A stretch of DNA of 38,869 nucleotides from Anaerobiospirillum succiniciproducens DSM 6400 (GTDB taxonomy: Bacteria; Pseudomonadota; Gammaproteobacteria; Enterobacterales; Succinivibrionaceae), in the NCBI RefSeq assembly GCF_000482845.1, contig NZ_AXWV01000039.1, positions 1-38,869 of the forward strand. The letters are read 5' to 3'. Made by a program: the position numbers and the translations under genes. The notes beneath the pieces are model-generated. The model was not told the DNA's origin. It did no database searches and saw nothing but the letters and a program-made list of their open reading frames with translations. Positions 8,732 to 18,231 of this stretch are shown piece by piece. Within the stretch, counting starts at the first letter, position 1; each line of letters opens with the position of its first letter.

Positions 8732-10960
8732 TTATTTATGGTCAACAATCCCCATAGCAGCTTCTCGTTCAAGAGTCTTGTTGTTCTTACTGCCTAATGG
8801 TCTACCGCGATTAGCTGGAAGCTTAGGCGGGAGTAATGACAGTGCAGCTTCTCGCTCAAGAGTCTTGTTGTTCTTGCGGCCTAACGGTCTACCGCGCTTA
8901 GCTGGAGGCTTGGGCGGGAGTAATGATAATGCAGCTTCTCGCTCAAGAGTCTTTTTGTTCTTACTGCCTTTGGGACGTCCTATTTTTGCTGGTGGCTTTG
9001 GTGGCAATAAAGCTTCAGCAGCCTCTCTAGCAAGAGTCTTGTTGTTCTTGCGGCCTAACGGTCTTCCACGTTTAGCAGGTGGTTTTACTGCTTGCCTACC
9101 CTCATGTCTTTCACGCTCAAGGGTTCTTTTGTTTTTACTTCCTTTTGGACGACCAGGCTTGCGTTTTACTGGGATCGTATCAAACTCTTTGGCAACAATG
9201 CATGATGGCTCTATCGTTTGTCCTTGCATTGATAGATGATGTCTATCTGATTGACTAAGAATTCCATCTTTATCAAAAGAACATAGTGTCCTAAACTCTG
9301 AAATATTAACGCGATCAGAGATCTGGTTCATTTGAGTAGCTAAATCAGAAAGGTCTGAGTTAGTAATACCTAGCACGTTGAATAACGATTTTACCTGCTT
9401 TTCACCTGAAAACTGTGAGTAAAAACCACCATTTATGCCATTCACTACAGCAACTCTTTTTAACTTGCCTAACATAAGATTAGTTTCGGACTTAGCACTT
9501 GCGCAAGCAAGAACAAACTGAGCACGCAGAGCCGCTGCGATGAATGACACAGCAATGCTTGCCTCAACGCCTGCATCCAAATGACCTCTTAATGTATCCA
9601 ATCCAAGCATACTTTTAACTTGGGTGAAGGCATGTTCAGATGCGTTTCTTGATGCATACAGTGGATACATCTCGGATGCCGTTAGCTCTAAAGAAGATGC
9701 AATTGCAAAGAATCCTTTTGAATCTAACAGCTTCTGCCACTTAGCATAGTCAACAGCAACAGAATCTGCTTGTCCCTTTTCCCCCTTCACTATGCTAACA
9801 ATACTATTAATTTCTGAATCAATCTCAGGTGTTCTATGGGTATCAATTGCAGCTTTAGCGTTAGTAATAGCATCAAAAACCTGTGTATTTAGACGCTCAC
9901 TACGTTCTGTTGCATTAAGGTGGTTAAAGAACAAGCCAACTGTTGTAGGTTCTGAGCTCTTTTGAAATACTCGTGCCTTAGATGTACATCCATAAAGTCC
10001 ATCTCGTGAAATAAGATGCATGACATTGCATCGAATGGCATCTGCATACAATGAGAACATCTCCTCATAACCGTTACATGCTCCTTTAAGCTTGATGATG
10101 TACTCAAGCCCCAACTGAGCAATGGCGTTCATTATCTGCTCACTAGCAAAACCACTATCTAGCAGCACACCTTTGACCTTAATGCCTGACGCTTTAAGCT
10201 GAGACAAAATGTTGTCAAATGCCTTGCAATCAGGAACATTACCTTCAATTACACTCCATGTTATTGGCATGCCATTGCTAGCATCTACAGCCCAAATCTG
10301 GCCAATGATATCCACGCTGTTTCCTGATTTGGCATTGCCTTTAGCAGCCAAAGCACTTCCAACCAGCTTGGAGTCTACGTTTGTCCCGTCTACACTGAGC
10401 CAAACCTCCGAAACATCATGGTTTCTTATGTACTCCTCCATCCACGCATTCTTGAAGTTTACAATCATGCTATCTGTAATCTTGCTAGATAAAAGAGTAG
10501 TCATGCTTGAGGAGCTTAAAGCAGAAACCGAGAAGTGCATGTGGTTAGCAAGAAAGTTATTGAGCTGATAGACGGTATTGTCTTTAGACGCAAAGCACAT
10601 CATTGCATAGTCCATAATGGCATTACCGAAATTAGCCCCAAATGCGTACTGAACGGTCTGATAGAGTCCACATGCAGCAGATAGCTTTAGGCTAACCGCA
10701 TATATTCCAGAAATAAGCTGACTATCACCAACAGAGTAGTCTCCGTAAACTTCATTAAACAGACCTGGAAACTCACTTTTAAAGTTCTGATTAGGCTGGA
10801 ATTGGCGTTTACCACTCTTAGAGAGTCCTGAGACAAGTTTTCCAATAATATTCTTATGACGACCGTCTTTATCATTGGTCCAATAGAGCACATACTTGTT
10901 TTCAGTAATAGAAGCCCATTCTGGTACTTCCATTACTGGGACATTCTTTAAAATAGCCAT
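8732..10960 (-). CDS. IS4/IS1634-like DDE transposase with AT-hook repeat tail
   Basis: A 742-aa transposase. The RNase-H-like core shows SVDGTNVDS (Asp191), VLLDSGFAS (Asp268) and, after a long insertion, the YASRNASEHAFTQVK signature with Glu442 typical of IS4-superfamily enzymes. Residues 599-742 form a basic tail of five units with GRP(K/L)G(S/R)KN cores at 603, 632, 661, 690 and 719, exactly 29 residues apart, joined by TLEREAALSLLPPK-type linkers. GRP cores are the hallmark of AT-hook minor-groove binders. A sixth unit lies out of frame just past the stop (8596-8731). The start at MAILKNVPV has no strong ribosome site, which is common for transposases. The core looks intact. Confidence 0.85.
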   Translation of the reverse strand: MAILKNVPVMEVPEWASITENKYVLYWTNDKDGRHKNIIGKLVSGLSKSGKRQFQPNQNFKSEFPGLFNEVYGDYSVGDSQLISGIYAVSLKLSAACGLYQTVQYAFGANFGNAIMDYAMMCFASKDNTVYQLNNFLANHMHFSVSALSSSSMTTLLSSKITDSMIVNFKNAWMEEYIRNHDVSEVWLSVDGTNVDSKLVGSALAAKGNAKSGNSVDIIGQIWAVDASNGMPITWSVIEGNVPDCKAFDNILSQLKASGIKVKGVLLDSGFASEQIMNAIAQLGLEYIIKLKGACNGYEEMFSLYADAIRCNVMHLISRDGLYGCTSKARVFQKSSEPTTVGLFFNHLNATERSERLNTQVFDAITNAKAAIDTHRTPEIDSEINSIVSIVKGEKGQADSVAVDYAKWQKLLDSKGFFAIASSLELTASEMYPLYASRNASEHAFTQVKSMLGLDTLRGHLDAGVEASIAVSFIAAALRAQFVLACASAKSETNLMLGKLKRVAVVNGINGGFYSQFSGEKQVKSLFNVLGITNSDLSDLATQMNQISDRVNISEFRTLCSFDKDGILSQSDRHHLSMQGQTIEPSCIVAKEFDTIPVKRKPGRPKGSKNKRTLERERHEGRQAVKPPAKRGRPLGRKNNKTLAREAAEALLPPKPPAKIGRPKGSKNKKTLEREAALSLLPPKPPAKRGRPLGRKNNKTLEREAALSLLPPKLPANRGRPLGSKNNKTLEREAAMGIVDHK
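8760..9165. repeat. Tandem 87-bp repeats encoding the AT-hook tail
   Basis: Five in-frame units of 87 bp, most similar in the three central to left copies, as seen in the repeated GTTCTTGCGGCCTAACGGTC segments. The fifth-from-left unit is the most diverged. Confidence 0.8.
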
Positions 10961-11119
10961 CTCAGATAACCTTAAAAATATTGTTCCATGTGGATTAGTA
11001 TAATTTGCATTACACTGAGCACTTTTTCAATAATTATTTTAAGAAATTTAAACTTAAATCCATTGTATATGTTGTGATTTAATGTTTATGTTAAGTCAAA
11101 TAAAAATAAAGCAAGATAC

Positions 11120-11144
11120 TGATCCAAAATACTGAGAATTAGCG
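11120..11144 (-). repeat. Right terminal inverted repeat of the IS
   Basis: TGATCCAAAAT + ACTG + AGAATTAGCG, the inverse of 8489-8512 with a one-base length difference in the centre. Confidence 0.6.
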
Positions 11145-11346
11145 CACATAGTTTATTAACTTGATAGAAAGAACAGAGTATTATGGTAATTATGTAGAAC
11201 CACAGATGATTAACCTTGAATCAATATCTGTGTAGTTCACAAAGTGTCAATCTTTTATTAAACGATTTTACTTTAGTACTTTAAGACTAAGTCACCACTG
11301 CACTTTTTCTAGCCTCTACCTCAATTAGGCATTATCTAAAGCACTG

Positions 11347-11374
11347 TTGACTCATGGACTCGACTTAATGTTAT
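11347..11374 (+). promoter_or_regulatory. Candidate promoter of the autotransporter gene
   Basis: TTGACT at 11347-11352 and TGTTAT at 11369-11374, 16 bases apart, about 30 bases before the start codon. The leader would be short. Consensus fit only. Confidence 0.35.
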
Positions 11375-11404
11375 CCATTTTGTCTTTCATCAAAAATAAT
11401 ATTT

Positions 11405-14400
11405 ATGAAGCAAACTAATAACGCCATTAAATTCCTCATGGCCCAATATCGAGCCATTTACCAAAGTGCATACTTAAATGGCCTAACTAGTGCCATCATC
11501 GTTACCGCCTCCTTAGCCGCTCCTCAGGCTCAGGCAGCTACTACTGATTTAAATCAAGCCACCTCAGGCGGCACTATCACTATCTCTCAAGACAGTGATG
11601 TTCTTGAGTTAACAACACCAATCACCAAAGACGATCTTCCATTTACCGTCAAAATCAGCACTAGTAAAAAAGCAGTAAACAAGGTAGAAGGTGTTACCGT
11701 AAGCGCCAATAAGGCCACTTTTGAAATCAATGGTTCTGAAGACACCAAATTCAAGGTAGCAGCTAGCGCTGGTGCTTCAGCCGAAGCAGGCTCTTTAACT
11801 ATTAGCACTTTAGATGTCAAAAAGGGCATAGTAACTGTTGATGCTGAAGCACAAGCTGCTAGTTTAGTTGCAGATCAAGTAAATGTTGCTAGTGGTGGCA
11901 AGATTACTGTAATGTCAACTGGCGCTGGTCAGGCTTCTTTAGGAAATAAAACAACCAAGTATAAGTTAGATTCAGGTTCTAACATTACTTTAGGTACCTC
12001 CGGCGCTATGCTTGGCCAGGACGTTGTTTCAACGGGCGGTAAGATCGTTTTAAATGGTGGTTCATATCAGACCCCAACCACTAGCGCTCAAAAGCTTGAC
12101 TTTGAGGTTAACGCAAACAGCTCCATTACTCTTCCAAACAGCGGTGATACCTTAGGTGCCTTAAACATTGCCTCAGGCTCCACTATTGATATTAAGGCTG
12201 CAGCCACTGGTTCAACTAAAGAGCTTAAGATTACTGCAAATACAGATGGCAAAGGTTCCATCGTTGTATTACAGGATGGTGTTTCATTAAAGAGCTCTAA
12301 AGAGAATGGAAATGATGTTGGTGGCGTCATTAGCGTAAGTGGTGCTACCGGTGCTGCTGGAGGTGGTGCGCCAAGCAACTCCGAGCTTCACTTAACCGCC
12401 AAGACCTTAGGTGAGTTCTTAAAACCAACTGATTCTACTAATAATGCAAGTGGTAGCTTAGTTTTAGATGCAAACTCAACACTTAAGTTTACCAATGACT
12501 CAAGCGTTGATATCGCTGCCACCGAAACCAATTCTGATGGTAGTGCGTTTAAAATCGCAAGCGGAAATGCCAGCGTAGCTGGCCAAGTAGTCGTTAGTGG
12601 CGCTGCAACCATTGATGGTAAGAAGATTACCATTTCTAAGGCCATGGGGGCTGGTTTAGATGCCAACTTAGGTGTAACAGCTGATGAGTTAACTTTAGGT
12701 AATGGTTCTGCTCACTTTGATGGTTCAACATCTTTAGGCGTTAAATCTTTAACTGCTAAGAACGTAACTTTTGCTGATAGCAGCACTTTTGTTTTAGCTG
12801 ACGACATTACCCTTTCTAACTTAGCGGATGATGCCACTGATGCAACCAAAAAGGTTGCTCAAAAAGGCACAATCACTGGTCCAGTAATTATTTCTGGTAC
12901 TAAGGCCATTACTGTAGACGGCGGTTTATATACCTCCACTGGCGATATCACTATCTCTGGTGGTGCTTTTAAGATTCTCAACCAAAAGAATGCAGATGCT
13001 TCTTCTTTAACCGTTAATGGTGGCAACTGGATTTTAGATCGTGATGCCGACAATGGCTTAATTAAAGTACAAGGCCCCAGTGCTTTACTTGACTTATCCA
13101 AGGTTACTGTTAAGTACAAGGATAATCCAGCTAATACAACCTACAATGTTAAGTTTGAAGCTCTGTCTCAAGCTGAAATCAAGCTCAAGGGTGAAGACAT
13201 TGCAGCCCTTTTAGGTAACGGCTCTAATAGTGGTGCAGTATTTGACATTGGCACTTATGGTCAATTAACTGCCACAGGTGACTTGACCTTACCAACCAGC
13301 CTTATAAAAGGTCAAGCTACAACTAGCGGTCAAAAATCAGAAATCGTATTAGGTAACAATGGTACTTTAGCTGCTGAAGGCAAGTTAGAACTTCAGAATT
13401 TTGATGCCTCCAATGGTTTAACCTTAGCAGGCGCAGACGCTACCTTGCAGGCTAGCACTTTAAAGTTGACCTTAGAAAATGCTAACGCTTCTGGTAAGTC
13501 AGCTATTCTTAAGACTGGTCATTATGTTGTAACCTCTGGTTTAAGCACTAATGCTGAAAACGGGGTAGTTGTTTCTGGAGCTAAAGCTAAGTTTGACTTT
13601 GGTGGCCTAAAGGATGATGCCAATGGCAAATACACTGCCTTATCATCTGGTGGAGCAACTGATGAGGCAATTGTAGTCTCTGGCGCTACGATGAATGTCA
13701 ACGCGGGTACTTGGGACCTTTCTGGTAAATTAACTCTTGATGGCGCTGGCTCAACATTAACTGTTGGTAACGCAGATACCCTGCTTACTGACGCTGGTGG
13801 AACCATTGGAGCTACCTTAAACTCCAAAGAGTTAGTAATTAAATCTGGCACAGCCACGGTTGAAGATACTGGTACTTTATCTGTTAACAAGATTGATGCT
13901 AGTGGCTCAGCCCTACAACTTTCTGGAACCATGAACTTAGTTGGCTCCTATAATGAGAGCGGATCTGATTCTTATGGTAAGTACGGTATCAAGCTTGCTG
14001 ATGATGCCATTACTATAAATGAGGGTGGTTTCTTAACACTTAAGGGCTCAGCTGCTGAAAAGGCTTTAGGTATAGTGACCTCTGGAAATACGGTCACTGG
14101 CTTTAATTTTAATACTGATGTCTTTAATGCTGGTGGTTCTTTAGTTGCTAAGGCTGGTTCTACTCTTAATATCACCTACTTTAAGGAAGGCACAGTATTA
14201 ACCAAGGAAGCTTTAAAACAGTTAAGCAATGGCTTATTTGGTGCGGATGAATCAAAGCTTGCTGGTTCTATCAACCTTGGTAATGTAGTGTTTGATGGCT
14301 TGCATTCAATTAATGGTACTGTATCCTGGCCTTATGCTAAGCAATATGGTGTTAACTACCTAGCTAACTACAAGACTGATGACCTCATGAGTGCTCAGCT

Positions 14401-17251
14401 CATTGATGTAAGTGGCGACACAGTCTATGGTCACTGGGGTAGCGTGCTTGATACTACCAAGAGCTCTACAGGCTCAGTTACCTTTGCCGACAATGCATCT
14501 TTGAACAATGCCAAGGAAATTGATGGTAAGAAGTATTTTGCATTAGGTACAAACAATGCTGTATTAGGTCTTAATATCAATAATTATGGCACTTTAACCT
14601 TAGCTAATGGCGGTATTGCTGGTGCTGTTACTATTGGTGATAATGCAACCTTAAAAGTAGACAGCAAGCCTGGCTATACAACTGAGCTTGAGAGCATTTC
14701 AGGTGGAAAGGTTGCCAAGGTAAATTTAGACTCTGGTATTACTCAGGTTAACAAGAGCATTAACGTTGGCACTGTTGACTCTGCAGCACAGAGCATCTTA
14801 AATGTTACAGGCGACTTAACCTTAACAGCTGATGATGACATGACAACATCAGACTTTAAGGGCATTGTTAATGTCTCCAAGGGCAAAGATGGCAAGGGCG
14901 GTGATGTAAACTTATCTGGTAAAACTGTATTTGCAGGCACCACTAATGTAGCTGGCAACTTTACCTCTAACAAGGAAGTAACCTTTAATGGCCATACTAC
15001 TATTGATGGCTTAACTAAGTTTACTAGCAAGGCTACTGTTGATGGTGGCGGCTTCTTAAAGGCTAAGGATATTGAGCTTAGTGGTGATACTACTACCTTA
15101 TATATCGGTAGTGAGACCCTAAAGGACGCATCTGGTGATAAGCCTAATTATGAGAGCTCCACTGGCTATTTAGTGGCTGATCGTGTTGATCTCAAAGGTG
15201 GTTCCTTATTTATTGATCCAGACTATGGCAAGCCTACTACTATTGCTGTAATCAAGCGCTTTGGCGAAAAGCCTACTAGCACTGATCCAAATAAGGATCC
15301 TGTTGATGTTGGTACTATCAAGGGTAAGTTGATTATTGGTAAGAACTCTGCTTTATTTGCAGGCTCTGATGCTTCTGTAGAGCAAATGAAAGCCTTCATT
15401 AAGCGCTACCAAGAGTCAACTGGTACTTCACTTACCTCAGATTATGGCTCTATTGTTTATGTAAGAGACAAGCTTACTGTAAATGATAGTGCGTCTCGCA
15501 TTGTTCTTGATGCACAAGCACGTCAAGATGCCATTAAAGATGAGCTTAATAAGACTGGTAACGGTAAGTATGCTGCAGCTTATAACGGCGCAGGTACTAA
15601 GACTGACTCTGATATCTTCTTAGGCAAGGGCTCTGTTTTAGTAGTAGGTCAAGAAACCTTAGATGAAGGCTCCGCTATCTACTTTAATAAAAGTAATGCC
15701 TCTATCTTAGCTGAGGATGGTTCTAAGGTTGTATTAGATGGCGACCGCTTCATTTCTAGCCGCGATATTATCATTTTCCAAGATAGTGGTAATGATGGTA
15801 TTTTCATCTTAGGTGAAAAGGGCAGGAATGACATTAAGGTAGAGTCTATTAATGGCATTATGGGCTTTACTATGGAGGCTGGTGGCCCTACCTCTGGCGG
15901 TACTTTAAAGCTCTTAACCAACAAGATTGATTCAGCTTATCGTGGTGCATCCACTCCAATGCGTGACTACTTAATTGGTTATGCTTCTCTAACCAAGAAC
16001 TGGCAAGAGTACTATGGCAATACCGATGAGAATGGTAATTCCTCAATTAAGCCAGGTGTAGATCCTGATTACTTTGTTGATCGTGCTGCTCATGAGTCTA
16101 TTGCCACTGCTGATACACAAGGCAACATTACTGTACATAAGACGGATAAATACAATGATAGCCAGTTCGTTGCTGTTAAGCAGAAAGATGGTAGCTATCA
16201 AGTATTCTTTAAGGCTTACAATGCGTTCTTAGAGAATGTAATTCGTGATACCAATGGTTTAGCTGCTGACCAAGCTGCTCGCATGGGGGTCTTTGGTGGC
16301 TCTGCTGAGGCTGCAATGTTAGTTGGCAATGCTTCTTATGAGGCTGTAGCTGGTCGTTTTGGTATGGGTCAGCAAGGTATGCTCATGACTTATGCTAACA
16401 ATGGTCAGGGCGGCGGTATGTGGCTCTCTCCAGTTTATAAGAACCGTCAAACCAATGGATTTAAGGCTCAAGATCTTGAGTACGGTACAGATACTTCTAT
16501 TACTGGCTTAGCATTAGGTGCTGATTTAACCTCCGAAGACGGTATGCGTTATGGTGTAATGACCAACATTGGTGTGGGTGATTCCTCTGGTGAGGGCGCA
16601 GCTAATGGTGTAAGCAGTGATTATAAGTACTACAGCTTTGGCTTCTATGCTGGCTACAACTACAAGACCTTCTCTATAGTAGGTGATATGAACTACTCAG
16701 TAGTTGACTCTGATGTTGATGCTAACACAGACGCAGGTAAGGTAAATACTTTCTTTAACACAACCAATTTAAGCTTAGGTGTAACTGGTCAAATTAACTT
16801 TAACTACCGTGGTTTAGATATTGTTCCACACGTTGGTCTTCGTTACTCCATGATTGATATGGAAGATTACGATATGAGTGGCAATGGCTATATTGGCTCA
16901 GTAAGCGTATCTAAGGCTAATGTTATGTCTGTACCTGTAGGCTTAACTATTTCCAAGGAGTACTTCTCTAAGGAGTATTTCTCTAAAACATGGAACTTCA
17001 AGCCTTCTATTGACTTTAATCTTACTGCCAACTTTGGTGATGACAAGATTGACGGCAATGTTAAGTGGAGCGGCATCTCCAATGCTGACTTAAATACCAG
17101 CAACGAGTTTATCGATGACCTTACCTATGGTGTAATCTTTGGCTTTGGTGCTCAATCTGAGCGCTTATCCATTGGTGCTGGTTTAGGCTATCAGGGCTCT
17201 TCCAATGTAGATGAGTTCACCTTAACAGGTAATGCTCGTTATTCCTTTTAA
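11405..17251 (+). CDS. Large autotransporter (type Va secretion) protein
   Basis: A 1948-aa surface protein. An extended signal region (MKQTNNAIKFLMAQYRAIYQSAYLNG) precedes a hydrophobic core and a cleavage site near APQAQA|ATTD at residue 44. Residues 45 to about 1600 are a Gly/Ala/Ser/Thr-rich passenger with repeated short strands (LTLDGAGSTLTVG, VVSGA) typical of a right-handed beta-helix; no protease or other catalytic domain is visible. A helical linker (about 1608-1660) leads to the beta-barrel domain, about 1670-1948, ending in the expected aromatic (YSF). Adhesin is the usual role, but this is inference. The start has no Shine-Dalgarno; Met12 is an alternative. A 15-bp tandem duplication gives EYFSKEYFSK in the barrel. 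No partner genes are adjacent; the upstream IS is 261 bases away. Confidence 0.92.
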   Translation: MKQTNNAIKFLMAQYRAIYQSAYLNGLTSAIIVTASLAAPQAQAATTDLNQATSGGTITISQDSDVLELTTPITKDDLPFTVKISTSKKAVNKVEGVTVSANKATFEINGSEDTKFKVAASAGASAEAGSLTISTLDVKKGIVTVDAEAQAASLVADQVNVASGGKITVMSTGAGQASLGNKTTKYKLDSGSNITLGTSGAMLGQDVVSTGGKIVLNGGSYQTPTTSAQKLDFEVNANSSITLPNSGDTLGALNIASGSTIDIKAAATGSTKELKITANTDGKGSIVVLQDGVSLKSSKENGNDVGGVISVSGATGAAGGGAPSNSELHLTAKTLGEFLKPTDSTNNASGSLVLDANSTLKFTNDSSVDIAATETNSDGSAFKIASGNASVAGQVVVSGAATIDGKKITISKAMGAGLDANLGVTADELTLGNGSAHFDGSTSLGVKSLTAKNVTFADSSTFVLADDITLSNLADDATDATKKVAQKGTITGPVIISGTKAITVDGGLYTSTGDITISGGAFKILNQKNADASSLTVNGGNWILDRDADNGLIKVQGPSALLDLSKVTVKYKDNPANTTYNVKFEALSQAEIKLKGEDIAALLGNGSNSGAVFDIGTYGQLTATGDLTLPTSLIKGQATTSGQKSEIVLGNNGTLAAEGKLELQNFDASNGLTLAGADATLQASTLKLTLENANASGKSAILKTGHYVVTSGLSTNAENGVVVSGAKAKFDFGGLKDDANGKYTALSSGGATDEAIVVSGATMNVNAGTWDLSGKLTLDGAGSTLTVGNADTLLTDAGGTIGATLNSKELVIKSGTATVEDTGTLSVNKIDASGSALQLSGTMNLVGSYNESGSDSYGKYGIKLADDAITINEGGFLTLKGSAAEKALGIVTSGNTVTGFNFNTDVFNAGGSLVAKAGSTLNITYFKEGTVLTKEALKQLSNGLFGADESKLAGSINLGNVVFDGLHSINGTVSWPYAKQYGVNYLANYKTDDLMSAQLIDVSGDTVYGHWGSVLDTTKSSTGSVTFADNASLNNAKEIDGKKYFALGTNNAVLGLNINNYGTLTLANGGIAGAVTIGDNATLKVDSKPGYTTELESISGGKVAKVNLDSGITQVNKSINVGTVDSAAQSILNVTGDLTLTADDDMTTSDFKGIVNVSKGKDGKGGDVNLSGKTVFAGTTNVAGNFTSNKEVTFNGHTTIDGLTKFTSKATVDGGGFLKAKDIELSGDTTTLYIGSETLKDASGDKPNYESSTGYLVADRVDLKGGSLFIDPDYGKPTTIAVIKRFGEKPTSTDPNKDPVDVGTIKGKLIIGKNSALFAGSDASVEQMKAFIKRYQESTGTSLTSDYGSIVYVRDKLTVNDSASRIVLDAQARQDAIKDELNKTGNGKYAAAYNGAGTKTDSDIFLGKGSVLVVGQETLDEGSAIYFNKSNASILAEDGSKVVLDGDRFISSRDIIIFQDSGNDGIFILGEKGRNDIKVESINGIMGFTMEAGGPTSGGTLKLLTNKIDSAYRGASTPMRDYLIGYASLTKNWQEYYGNTDENGNSSIKPGVDPDYFVDRAAHESIATADTQGNITVHKTDKYNDSQFVAVKQKDGSYQVFFKAYNAFLENVIRDTNGLAADQAARMGVFGGSAEAAMLVGNASYEAVAGRFGMGQQGMLMTYANNGQGGGMWLSPVYKNRQTNGFKAQDLEYGTDTSITGLALGADLTSEDGMRYGVMTNIGVGDSSGEGAANGVSSDYKYYSFGFYAGYNYKTFSIVGDMNYSVVDSDVDANTDAGKVNTFFNTTNLSLGVTGQINFNYRGLDIVPHVGLRYSMIDMEDYDMSGNGYIGSVSVSKANVMSVPVGLTISKEYFSKEYFSKTWNFKPSIDFNLTANFGDDKIDGNVKWSGISNADLNTSNEFIDDLTYGVIFGFGAQSERLSIGAGLGYQGSSNVDEFTLTGNARYSF

Positions 17252-17304
17252 ATAAGTTATGTTATCTGTGTTGTATCCAAAGATTTAGGGATACCTCATA
17301 AATC

Positions 17305-17353
17305 GAGTTTGCTTGCTCGCTAAACCCCAAAAGGTTTCAGCGGCAAGCTACTC
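17305..17353 (+). other. Large imperfect hairpin after the autotransporter stop
   Basis: The arms contain GCTTGC/GCAAGC and GCTAAACC/GGTTTCAGC (one bulged base) around a CCAAAA loop, with outer GAG/CTC. It lies about 54 bases past the stop codon. There is no T tract, so an mRNA-stabilising 3' structure is as likely as termination. Confidence 0.45.
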
Positions 17354-17550
17354 ATGACACAGGTAACACACCTTTAAAAACTTGGCCCAATGGTATTACA
17401 GCGGTCTTTATTTGCTAAGACGTAATTATTGCCAGCTACCTTTTTGGTTGTGGATAGGTGAGTCTACGCTCTGTATATTGAATGTAGATTTTTGCAGCGG
17501 ATGCAAAGAAATGATTTTTTAAAGGCAGGTATCTTTTGCTTTAGACAAAT

Positions 17551-17583
17551 AAAAAAGGCTAAGTGTCGCACTTAGCCTTTTTT
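17551..17583 (+). terminator. Strong bidirectional terminator
   Basis: AAAAAAGGCTAAGTG and CACTTAGCCTTTTTT pair perfectly around TCG. It is probably the end of the autotransporter transcript, 300 bases after its stop codon. Confidence 0.9.
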
Positions 17584-18231
17584 GGAAATAGGAGGATTGT
17601 CTATGAAAAGGAGTTTAACTATGAGTTAATTTAAAAACGATCACTTTGCTCTGTTCGTTTTGTTGAGCACATGATAATGGGATTTGTGATGTAGGTCAAC
17701 AATTTACTAAAAAATTTTTAACTTTTTTCCAAAAGTTGAACCTATAACTAACTTTTACCTATAGTGATTAACCTACTTGTATGCTAGACAAAAGCCCACC
17801 AGTACTAGCTTTGCAGCTATTTTCTTACTCTCATTATTTACACATTTGTAAAATACAGTTAGATTTGACTTCCTCGGTAAGACTAGGGTAACCAGGCCTC
17901 TTTTCACTGCAAATTTTGCAGAACTTTGCAAATCGACATATTTTAAGACCCTCTTTTTAGGAGCTTTCTTCCCTTCACTTGCAGCTTTCATTCATTAATT
18001 GCAACTTAATTTGAGAGTGCACTGATGTTGCTGTCTAGAACATTTTTCCCTTTGAGCCTCTTTCATTGAGTTTTAGCTTGCATTTGTTGAGTCATGATCC
18101 CATTAGCCTTATACATATACAGACAAGTTGTGGCTAAAGATGCGCAAATAGCGGCATTTCTACAGGATAGACCCGTGCTTATTTGGTATTATTGTTAGTC
18201 TGCAAAGCTACAAGGTAGATACGGGGTATTC

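Larger units (their letters stand above)
8489..11144 (-). mobile_element. Insertion sequence, IS4/IS1634-like, about 2.66 kb
   Basis: The ends are imperfect inverted repeats. Read inward, each has CGCTAATTCT, then three (left) or four (right) unrelated bases, then ATTTTGGATCA; the left copy is 8489-8512 and the right copy 11120-11144. They enclose a single large transposase gene on the minus strand with sensible margins. I see no flanking target duplication, so the exact boundaries are uncertain by a few bases. It sits between glk and the autotransporter gene, its right end 261 bases before that start codon. The family assignment rests on the transposase motifs. Confidence 0.65.
10961..11404. 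other. IS right end and leader of the autotransporter gene
   Basis: The left part is the AT-rich right end of the IS, with its inverted repeat at 11120-11144. The remaining 260 bases are the upstream region of the autotransporter gene. No other gene is seen. Confidence 0.6.
17252..18231. other. Intergenic region between the two exported-protein genes
   Basis: About 980 bases. It holds a large imperfect hairpin at 17305-17353, a strong terminator at 17551-17583, and the upstream region of the 861-aa protein. A 72-codon basic frame on the minus strand at 17773-17991 has no ribosome site and is not called. Confidence 0.6.

Noticed and set aside
17773..17991. 72-codon basic protein on the minus strand
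   Set aside because: No ribosome site, no recognisable family features, and AT-rich context; more likely chance.
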